This document shows positions 1 through 4,007 of a DNA stretch of 8,619 bases, piece by piece. The notes under the pieces were generated by a model that was not told where the DNA came from, did not search any database, and was given only the letters and a program-made list of their open reading frames with translations. The position numbers and the translations under genes are program-made. Within the stretch, counting starts at the first letter, position 1; every line of letters begins with the position of its first letter. Origin of the DNA: Cyclobacteriaceae bacterium (lineage in GTDB: Bacteria > Bacteroidota > Bacteroidia > Cytophagales > Cyclobacteriaceae); NCBI GenBank assembly GCA_025358195.1, contig JANYKP010000383.1, positions 1 through 8,619 of the forward strand, written 5' to 3'.

Positions 1-2
1 CA

Positions 3-105
3 ATCGAGTAGGCGGCCGTGAGCCATAAGCCCACGGTGCGCCTCTCACACCACTGTACCCTTCGTTCCTCAGGGCAGGCCAAGTGGGCCTCGTATACAGC
101 GGTTC
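3..105 (-). ncRNA. Group II intron domains V and VI, copy A (degenerate D5)
   Basis: On the minus strand the D5 basal stem is ACCGCTGTA (103-95) pairing with TACAGTGGT (57-49), with one G-U pair. The short D5 tip expected here is replaced by about 30 extra bases (58-88) that contain CCC/GGG and GGCC/GGCC pairings. D6 follows: GGCG/CGCC at the base, then CCGTGgGC/GCtCACGG around a TTATG loop, then CTACTCGAT with a candidate bulged branch-point A. The expanded D5 tip argues against catalysis. Confidence 0.7.
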
Positions 106-732
106 ATTAAGTTGTGGAGAAATTTGGTCGTAGTAACTAACCAGGGATTCGTAACCTCTTTGGATCAACCGTTTCAATGTGATGGTCGTTACCATGATGG
201 GACTTTGGGCAACAGCCCACCCTCCCATCCTTGTCCTGCTCCATGCATAGGCCTGACCCGTGGGAATTCCGAGACGAATAAGATTCTTCCTCTTCCGTTC
301 AGTTTTCTTCCAGTCCTCCCAGATGCAGTACCTCAGCCTGTTGCGTAGCCAGCCGTCGATCTCCTTGAGTTTAGCTTGAATATTTCCCATGCGGAAATAG
401 TTTAACCACCCTCGCTGGATTTCTTTCAGCTTGCCGATGCGCTCATCGAATGTACCCGGAGTAGTTTTCCTGGTAACGAATTTCAAGTCCCGTTTGAGTG
501 ACTTCCATCCTTTTTCGCTCACCACCAGTTGGTAGGAGCCTGTCTCGCCTTTCCTGTACGTGGGCACAAATCTGTAACCCAGCAACCCGAACTGTAACGG
601 TCTGCGGATGCCACTTTTCTCCCGGTTGATGGGTAGCTTCAATCTGTTCTTCAAGAACAAGTAAATACTGTTACCCACCTTCCTTGCCGTGCGCTTACTT
701 TTGGTAAGGCCGTTTGACGATTTAGGAGTAAT
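106..732 (-). pseudogene. ltrA: Group II intron maturase (LtrA-type reverse transcriptase), C-terminal fragment
   Basis: This is the 3' remnant of a group II intron-encoded reverse transcriptase/maturase, which in intact form (usually over 400 residues) splices and mobilises its intron. The minus-strand frame is open from 732 through the window start, with no frameshift. From the N-terminal side it shows LTKSKRTARKVGNSIY and INREKSGIRRPLQFGLLGYR, which is the end of the RT palm. The maturase (domain X) signature follows, including IQRGWLNYFRMGN and WLRNRLRYCIWEDWKK. The family's tail, GGWAVAQSPIMVTTITL with RGYESL, comes last. The YADD catalytic motif and everything before it are missing, and no start codon fits, so it cannot be active. 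A plus-strand ORF at 112-348 is only its antisense shadow. Confidence 0.9.
696..703 (+). promoter_or_regulatory. Possible -7 promoter element for the PIN toxin-antitoxin unit
   Basis: TACTTTTG fits the Bacteroidota -7 consensus TAnnTTTG. It would place a transcription start near 710 and a leader of about 40 bases before the toxin ATG at 754. No convincing -33 TTTG/TTG is seen at the usual 19-21 bp spacing. The element lies at the edge of the intron remnant, so the TA unit may borrow intron sequence as promoter. A six-base match can arise by chance. Confidence 0.3.
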
Positions 733-753
733 TTAAAAAGCGTAAATTGAGAG

Positions 754-1215
754 ATGATTCAAAGGATTTATATTGACACTTCAGTGGTTGGAGGGATTTA
801 CGATAACGAATTTGACGTCTTTACAAAGATGTTTTTTGACAAAGCGTTTCGGGGAGAAATTATATTAATAATTTCCGAATTACTTGAAGAAGAACTAATT
901 AATGCACCCGGACAAGTAAAGGACTTCTTTAGGACTCTTCCGACTAATCAATTAGAATTAGTAAAACTGACCAAGGAGGCTATTGAATTAGCCGAAATGT
1001 ATATTGACGAGAAAGTTGTTGGAGAAACAAGCAGAGCTGACTGTCGACACATTGCGTTAGCGACATTAAATACTGCTGACGTACTGGTTAGTTGGAACTT
1101 TCAGCACATCGTTAACCTTAAAAGAATTAGAGGTTATAATTCTGTTAACCTGCGAGAAGGACTTCACACACTTGAAATTAGATCACCAAAAGAATTGATG
1201 GAATATGAAAACTGA
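754..1215 (+). CDS. PIN-domain toxin (VapC-like ribonuclease), type II toxin-antitoxin module
   Basis: A 153-residue single PIN domain, a fold whose toxin members are Mg2+-dependent endoribonucleases. The first acidic residue is D8 in IYIDTSV. A central acidic cluster is E42/E45-E47, and the C-terminal motif ADCRHIALATLNTADVLVSWNF supplies D96 and D109, with N115 in the WNF motif typical of this subgroup. All expected acidic positions are present, so the toxin looks intact. The start follows AATTGAGAG, a modest ribosome site. Its end overlaps the next small gene by 11 bp, indicating translational coupling. It is not a canonical vapBC operon, because the toxin comes first and the partner is not a recognised VapB fold. 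The RNA target cannot be read from sequence. It lies between two intron remnants. Confidence 0.85.
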   Translation: MIQRIYIDTSVVGGIYDNEFDVFTKMFFDKAFRGEIILIISELLEEELINAPGQVKDFFRTLPTNQLELVKLTKEAIELAEMYIDEKVVGETSRADCRHIALATLNTADVLVSWNFQHIVNLKRIRGYNSVNLREGLHTLEIRSPKELMEYEN

Positions 1216-1360
1216 AATTAAGACTGACAAGAAATTTGACGCAGTAAAATACATGCGACAGGAGCGAGATCGAATTTCAAAGACGATTAAAGGAATGACT
1301 CCGGAACAAGAGATTGAGTATTTTAGAAAGAAGTCGGAGGAATTTAGAAAGAGTAAGTGA
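1205..1360 (+). CDS. Small putative antitoxin for the PIN toxin (51 aa)
   Basis: This ORF starts at an ATG inside the toxin's last codons and encodes a 51-residue, highly charged protein (MKTEIKTDKKFDAVKYMRQ at the start, ending RKKSEEFRKSK). The N-terminal part could bind DNA or form a helix. The middle, MTPEQEIEYFRKK, looks like the amphipathic helix with which small antitoxins wrap a PIN toxin groove. The 11-bp overlap and the size are typical of an antitoxin, and comparable small partners are known downstream of PIN proteins in Bacteroidota. No AbrB, MazE or RHH domain is recognisable, so the role is inferred from position. The stop is 13 bases from the next intron remnant, which leaves almost no room for a terminator. 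Confidence 0.7.
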   Translation: MKTEIKTDKKFDAVKYMRQERDRISKTIKGMTPEQEIEYFRKKSEEFRKSK

Positions 1361-1375
1361 ACGGCCCAGCCCACA

Positions 1376-1471
1376 ATCGAGTAGACGGCCCCACCAGAAT
1401 TAACTGATGGGGTGCGCCTCTCACACCACTGTATCCCGATAGCTATCGGGAGGCCTCGTATACAGCGGTTC
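1376..1471 (-). ncRNA. Group II intron domains V and VI, copy B (palindrome in D5 tip)
   Basis: The D5 basal stem is TACAGCGGT (1461-1469) against ACCACTGTA (1425-1433), as in copy A. Its tip is replaced by a 16-bp perfect palindrome at 1435-1450. The D6 stem is CCCCATCAG/CTGGTGGGG around TTAATT, different in sequence from copies A and C but the same shape. The GGCG/CGTC base and CTACTCGAT end are kept. Confidence 0.7.
1435..1450. repeat. 16-bp perfect palindrome (CCCGATAGCTATCGGG)
   Basis: CCCGATAG followed by its exact reverse complement CTATCGGG, sitting at the apex of intron domain V in copy B. Similar short CCCGAT...ATCGGG palindromes are dispersed in many Bacteroidota genomes, and two related hairpins occur at 2576-2594 and 2651-2668. 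It probably inserted into, or evolved within, the D5 loop. Confidence 0.75.
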
Positions 1472-1618
1472 ATTAAGTTGTGGAGAAACTCTTTCGTAGT
1501 AATCGAGCAGGGATTCGTAACCTCGTTGGATCAACCGTGTCAAGGTGATGGTCGTTACCATGATGGGACTTTGGGCAACGGCCCACCCTCCCATCCTCGT
1601 TCTACTCCAGGCATAGGC
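1471..1618 (-). pseudogene. ltrA: Maturase C-terminal tail, second fragment
   Basis: Minus-strand translation gives AYAWSRTRMGGWAVAQ, SPIMVTTITLTRLIQ, RGYESLLDYYERVSP and QLNEPLYTRP. These are the last ~50 residues of the same maturase family as copy A, with substitutions such as LLDYYERV for LVSYYDQI. The frame is open and reaches a TGA in domain V. All RT and domain X sequence is missing, so it is only a tail. On the plus strand it produces a spurious 5' extension of the HigB reading frame (1412-1657), which should not be annotated as protein. Confidence 0.85.
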
Positions 1619-1620
1619 TG

Positions 1621-1651
1621 TTGCACTTTAGGGCAACTTTTCATACCTTTG
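1621..1651 (+). promoter_or_regulatory. Probable promoter of the higBA-like operon
   Basis: TTG at 1621-1623 is followed after 20 bp by TACCTTTG at 1644-1651. This matches the Bacteroidota -33 TTG / -7 TAnnTTTG pattern with correct spacing. It begins immediately after the intron remnant ends at 1618. Transcription would start close to 1657-1660, almost at the GTG start codon, so the mRNA could be nearly leaderless. Confidence 0.5.
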
Positions 1652-1657
1652 TTTTTC

Positions 1658-2008
1658 GTGGACAAAAAGCACAAGTTCCGGACGATTATCTTTTACAAGA
1701 ACTACTTTGACGAGTTCTTTATTAAGCAACGAGACAAAGTAAAAGCTAAAATTATCTGGACTTTTGACTTGATTGAAGAACTACAACGGGTTCCTGAGAC
1801 ATATCTCAAACACCTTGAGAATACGGACGGACTCTTTGAAATTCGAGTACAACAAGGCAGCGACATTTTCCGGATATTCTGCTTTTTTGACCAGGGACAA
1901 TTGGTGGTTTTAGCAAATGGGTTTCAAAAGAAAACCAAAAAGACCCCCAAAAAAGAAATTGAGAAGGCACTTAAAATAAAGGAGGAATATGAAAACGAAG
2001 AAAAATAA
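1658..2008 (+). CDS. higB: HigB/RelE-superfamily toxin (phage Gp49-like family)
   Basis: From GTG 1658 this encodes 116 residues, the usual length of the Gp49-like HigB family of ribosome-dependent mRNA interferases. Recognisable features are FRTIIFYKNYF near the N terminus, PETYLKHLENTDGLFEIRVQ (residues 46-65), then IFRIFCFF and LVVLANGFQKKTKKTPKKEIEKA, the conserved core and C-terminal helix. The frame is open upstream to 1412, but that extension translates the antisense of an intron remnant. GTG 1658 is therefore chosen as the start; TTG 1649 is an alternative. No Shine-Dalgarno is visible, fitting a leaderless or weakly initiated mRNA. The 3' end overlaps the antitoxin gene by 20 bp. The gene appears intact. 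The family call is strong; the exact start is less certain. Confidence 0.85.
   Translation: MDKKHKFRTIIFYKNYFDEFFIKQRDKVKAKIIWTFDLIEELQRVPETYLKHLENTDGLFEIRVQQGSDIFRIFCFFDQGQLVVLANGFQKKTKKTPKKEIEKALKIKEEYENEEK
1979..1985 (+). promoter_or_regulatory. Strong Shine-Dalgarno for the HigA antitoxin
   Basis: AAGGAGG lies inside the toxin coding region, only 3 bases before ATG 1989. This is the strongest ribosome site in the window and contrasts with the toxin, which has none. The arrangement would favour antitoxin over toxin synthesis from one transcript. Confidence 0.65.
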
Positions 2009-2294
2009 TCTGCTGACACTCGATCAATTCAAGGACAGGCACTATGGCAAATCAGGGACTGCAAAACGTGACCGCCTTGAAGCGGGTTACGAAAACTTTA
2101 AAATCGGTGTCATGATTCACCAGGCACGACTCGAAAAAGGTTTGACACAGGAAGAACTTGCTGAAAAAGTCGGGACAACAAAATCTTACATTTCCAAAAT
2201 TGAAAACAACATCAAAGAGGCTCGCATCTCAACGCTTCAAAAAATCGTCGAACTTGGACTTGGCGGACAGCTTCAACTTTCCATTAAACTCTGA
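1989..2294 (+). CDS. higA: HigA-type antitoxin, XRE-family helix-turn-helix protein
   Basis: A 101-residue protein with an XRE/Cro-type helix-turn-helix at about residues 40-92 (IHQARLEKGLTQEELAEKVG, then TTKSYISKIENNIKEARIST). The first ~35 residues form an N-terminal arm. Such antitoxins neutralise the cognate HigB by binding and repress their own promoter, here probably at 1621-1651. The start is set by AAGGAGG at 1979-1985, and the 20-bp overlap with the toxin implies coupling. The toxin-first order is normal for higBA. Residues 22-58 are duplicated exactly at the DNA level 412 bp downstream (2465-2575) in a fragment without the recognition helix. The parent gene itself is complete. Confidence 0.88.
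   Translation: MKTKKNNLLTLDQFKDRHYGKSGTAKRDRLEAGYENFKIGVMIHQARLEKGLTQEELAEKVGTTKSYISKIENNIKEARISTLQKIVELGLGGQLQLSIKL
2053..2163 (+). repeat. Direct repeat, source copy inside higA (111 bp)
   Basis: These 111 bases of the antitoxin gene recur without mismatch at 2465-2575, offset by 412 bp. They cover codons 22-58, from the N-terminal arm to just before the HTH recognition helix. Confidence 0.95.
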
Positions 2295-2337
2295 CTTCCG
2301 GTAAACTAACGCCTAGGTGAATGAAGTGGCCAGCCGG

Positions 2338-2467
2338 CAATCGAGTAGGTGACCGTGAGCCATAAGCTCACGGTGCACCTCTCACATTTATCTGCCGAAA
2401 TCCTATGCAGGCATGACCACTGTACCCTTCGGTTCCTCAGGGCTGGCCAAGCGGGCCTCGTATACAG
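2338..2467 (-). mobile_element. Group II intron remnant, copy C (D5-D6 only)
   Basis: The shortest intron tail. It aligns with positions 1-99 and contains D6 and most of D5, but no maturase sequence. Its 3' end is at 2340, next to GGCCAGCC (2328-2335), similar to copy B. On the other side the intron stops inside the D5 5' strand at TATACAG (2461-2467) and changes directly to duplicated higA sequence, sharing CAG at the junction. A 30-bp insertion (2386-2415) containing ATGCAGGCAT separates the D5 3' strand from D6. It cannot be functional. Confidence 0.8.
2340..2467 (-). ncRNA. Group II intron domain VI and partial domain V, copy C
   Basis: The D6 hairpin is perfect: CCGTGAGC/GCTCACGG around TTATG. 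The base pairs GGTG/CACC replace GGCG/CGCC of copy A, a compensatory change that supports the fold. D5 keeps TACAGTGGT (2424-2416) but loses most of its 5' partner strand. Its tip carries the same type of CCCT...AGGG insertion (2425-2442) as copy A. Confidence 0.65.
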
Positions 2468-2575
2468 GGACTGCAAAACGTGACCGCCTTGAAGCGGGTT
2501 ACGAAAACTTTAAAATCGGTGTCATGATTCACCAGGCACGACTCGAAAAAGGTTTGACACAGGAAGAACTTGCTG
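2465..2575 (+). pseudogene. Partial duplicate of higA (codons 22-58)
   Basis: A perfect 111-bp copy of the middle of the antitoxin gene at 1989-2294. It is joined upstream to intron copy C through shared CAG (2465-2467) and downstream to an inverted-repeat element through shared CTG (2573-2575). It has no start codon of its own, lacks the recognition helix and lacks the rest of the gene, so it is not a working antitoxin. A longer plus-strand frame (2413-2679) runs through intron, fragment and repeat, and is a chimera. The absence of mismatches suggests a recent event or continuing gene conversion with the parent. Confidence 0.85.
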
Positions 2576-2671
2576 CCCCGATGTTTTATCGGGGTCAGAA
2601 CAGATCGTTGCAGTCCTGCTTCCTTCAATTCCGGGATCGCTCCCGACAACCCCCGAAAAAAATCGGGGCAG
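2573..2671. repeat. ~99-bp element with 10-bp terminal inverted repeats and internal hairpins
   Basis: CTGCCCCGAT (2573-2582) and ATCGGGGCAG (2662-2671) are exact reverse complements. Inside are three hairpins: CCCCGAT/ATCGGGG (2576-2594), CGGGA/TCCCG (2632-2645) and CCCCGA/TCGGGG (2651-2668). CTTGCT occurs on both sides (2569-2574 and 2672-2677) and could be a target duplication. No coding potential is seen. It resembles a REP- or MITE-like palindromic element related to the one in intron copy B. Confidence 0.6.
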
Positions 2672-2726
2672 CTTGCTAATGCGCATCAATGCTGTGCACA
2701 CTCAAAATTATAAGAGTTGACTTCAG

Positions 2727-2755
2727 TTGACTCATTTAAATTAAAAGTATCTTTG
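2727..2755 (+). promoter_or_regulatory. Promoter of the dioxygenase gene
   Basis: TTG (2727-2729), an 18-bp gap and TATCTTTG (2748-2755) match the Bacteroidota -33/-7 pattern with slightly short spacing. A start near 2762 would give a leader of about 30 bases before ATG 2793. No Shine-Dalgarno is seen, as is common in this phylum. Confidence 0.5.
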
Positions 2756-2792
2756 ATCATATACCTAATTCACGACATTAAACTAATTCTTA

Positions 2793-3689
2793 ATGAAACG
2801 CAGAACCTTTATTAAAGACTCTACTTTGACAGCTTTCAGTATCGCGACTTTTGGTACAATACACTGGAATGGAAAAAGCTTTGAGGGTGATACCATAACG
2901 ACAACGGACATCTTAGGGCCATTTTATCGACCTGGTTCACCAATTCGCAGTAACCTCATACCGCCAGGTTCGACAGGTCAAGTTCTTTATTTAAACGGGA
3001 CTATTTTCCAAGTAGATGGGAAAACACCAATGGCAAATGCACTTATAGAATCCTGGCAATGTGACGAACATGAGCATTACGACAACGCTTCTGATGAATA
3101 TTTATATCGCGGTACTTTGAGAACCGACAAGGACGGCAAGTATTCTTTTAAAACAATTGTCCCTGTGCCCTATAAAGACGGTGAAGGATGGAGACCCGCT
3201 CATATTCATTTGAGAATTTCAAGCACTGACCATCAAGACTTGATAACGCAAATCTATTTTAAAGGAGACCCCCACATAGAAAAAGATGCGGCAGCGAATT
3301 CACCTCAGTCTGTTAACCGGATTTTGGAAATTAGAAAAAATACCTCCAATGAAAACGTAGTAAAGTTTGACATCATAATGGGAAAACCATTTCTGTTGAA
3401 CGATATGGGATACAAAAAAATTACAGGGCTTTACAAATTAAAAAATGGAATGGCTGAATTCACCCGACAAGATGATTTGCTTTTTTTAAAAATGAACGGA
3501 CAATATATGGAGGGCATGGTTTACAAAGGGGACAATTCATTTGAAGGGGGCATCGGTGCCAATCAAGTTAAATTTGAAATATTAACTAATGGTGATGTTA
3601 CGTGTATGATTAAACTATGGGACTTCCCCACCGACAAATCTTATTTAAAATTGCATGAAGGGTTAAAGGTTTTAAAGTATGCCGACTAA
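2793..3689 (+). CDS. Exported intradiol ring-cleavage dioxygenase with C-terminal extension
   Basis: A 298-residue protein of the intradiol dioxygenase family (protocatechuate 3,4-dioxygenase/catechol 1,2-dioxygenase type), which use non-haem Fe(III) to open catechol rings between the hydroxyls. Family blocks are TDILGPFYRPGSP (38-50), ALIESWQCDEHEHYDN (83-98), YRGTLRTDKDGKYSFKTI and PYKDGEGWRPAHIHL (126-140). The four iron ligands expected by family comparison are Y96, Y127, H137 and H139. The N terminus (KRRTFIK, then a weakly hydrophobic stretch) resembles a Tat signal, so the enzyme is probably exported folded. Beyond about residue 200 there is a ~95-residue beta-rich segment (ITGLYKLKNGMAEF, LKMNGQYMEGMVY) absent from the ~200-residue basic family; it recalls lipocalin-like tails of other exported proteins. 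The substrate is unknown. The gene is monocistronic, with its own promoter. Confidence 0.85.
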   Translation: MKRRTFIKDSTLTAFSIATFGTIHWNGKSFEGDTITTTDILGPFYRPGSPIRSNLIPPGSTGQVLYLNGTIFQVDGKTPMANALIESWQCDEHEHYDNASDEYLYRGTLRTDKDGKYSFKTIVPVPYKDGEGWRPAHIHLRISSTDHQDLITQIYFKGDPHIEKDAAANSPQSVNRILEIRKNTSNENVVKFDIIMGKPFLLNDMGYKKITGLYKLKNGMAEFTRQDDLLFLKMNGQYMEGMVYKGDNSFEGGIGANQVKFEILTNGDVTCMIKLWDFPTDKSYLKLHEGLKVLKYAD

Positions 3690-3746
3690 ACTAACCACGA
3701 CAACTATTAAATAAACCCCACTGCCTCAACAATAGCTCTCTGCAAT

Positions 3747-3856
3747 GGAGGGCTTCGGTGTCCTCATTACTTTCGTTTTCTCTATTTACAGTGTATTGGG
3801 ACAGGTCGCAATTGGTCGGCCCTAGCATTTCACGTTGCTCCATTACTAAGCCCTCC
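3747..3856. repeat. ~110-bp element with 9-bp inverted ends
   Basis: GGAGGGCTT (3747-3755) and AAGCCCTCC (3848-3856) are exact reverse complements enclosing about 90 bp with no open frame. No flanking target duplication is visible. It could be a MITE-like insertion, or simply a long-range stem at the convergent gene ends. Confidence 0.4.
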
Positions 3857-3885
3857 TATTCCTGCTACGCCGTACACATTGATCG

Positions 3886-3927
3886 TTAGCGTCCATGCCC
3901 TTCATTCCGCGCGGACCGTGACGCTGA
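3886..3927. repeat. Inverted repeat around a TCCGCGCGGA palindrome
   Basis: TTAGCGTC and GACGCTGA can pair over 8 bp (one G-T) around a loop that contains the 10-bp palindrome TCCGCGCGGA (3906-3915). TAATTTTATT follows on the plus strand. It might act as a bidirectional terminator between convergent genes, but it lies about 200 bp past the dioxygenase stop and 80 bp past the stop of the opposing operon. Confidence 0.25.
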
Positions 3928-4007
3928 TAATTTTATTGACTCGTTTCCGCAGACAAGAAAAAATAGACTTAAACGATTTAAATTTTGCACTTCAAATTTC
4001 TGCATGC

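Larger units (their letters stand above)
1..732 (-). mobile_element. Group II intron remnant, copy A (3' part with maturase tail, D5, D6)
   Basis: Read on the minus strand this holds the C-terminal part of a group II intron maturase, then a degenerate domain V (about 105 to 47) and a domain VI hairpin (about 46 to 8). The expected intron 3' end, CTCGAT, falls at position 3. No 5' intron half, no domains I-III and no RT active-site motif are present. Homology is clear to about 705 and is lost by the in-frame stop at 733-735, just before the PIN toxin unit. The exon beyond the 3' end lies outside the window. It is therefore a 5'-truncated copy. The left boundary is good to a few bases; the right boundary is uncertain by about 25 bases. 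Confidence 0.85.
1374..1618 (-). mobile_element. Group II intron remnant, copy B
   Basis: A second minus-strand intron tail that aligns with positions 1-252 of the window. The maturase-tail part is close to 90% identical by eye, while the D5 tip and D6 stem differ. The 3' end (CTCGAT) falls at 1376. Truncation on the 5' side is at GCATAGGC (1611-1618), exactly where the higBA-like unit begins. The flank beyond the intron 3' end reads GGCCCAGCC on the plus strand, very like the flank of copy C. Copies A and B come from related but distinct introns. Confidence 0.85.
3690..4007. other. Non-coding convergent intergenic region
   Basis: It separates the plus-strand dioxygenase from the minus-strand molybdenum operon. 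No credible gene is seen. It holds the inverted-repeat element at 3747-3856 and a weaker hairpin at 3886-3927. ATTACTTTCGT (3766-3776) recurs at 5831-5841 in the other large intergenic region. No clear T-tailed terminator directly follows either gene. Confidence 0.6.

Noticed and set aside
112..348. 78-codon plus-strand frame
   Set aside because: It is antisense to the intact minus-strand maturase fragment, and the same antisense sequence recurs in copy B.
1183..1473. 96-codon minus-strand frame
   Set aside because: It lies opposite the PIN partner gene and crosses into intron D6/D5; no protein features.
1412..1657. N-terminal extension of the HigB-like protein to an ATG at 1412
   Set aside because: These 82 codons translate the antisense of intron copy B (D6, D5 and maturase tail); family length fits a start at 1658.
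1361..2345. Integron attC sites between the TA units
   Set aside because: Cassette-like spacing suggested it, but no RYYYAAC/GTTRRRY pairs with attC geometry were found; the joints are group II intron tails.
1..2467. CRISPR-like array from the repeated tails
   Set aside because: Only three long, unequal repeats with coding spacers; each folds as intron D5-D6.
2413..2679. 88-codon frame containing HigA-like sequence
   Set aside because: It runs across intron tail, duplicated higA fragment and palindromic element; a chimera without ribosome site or complete HTH.
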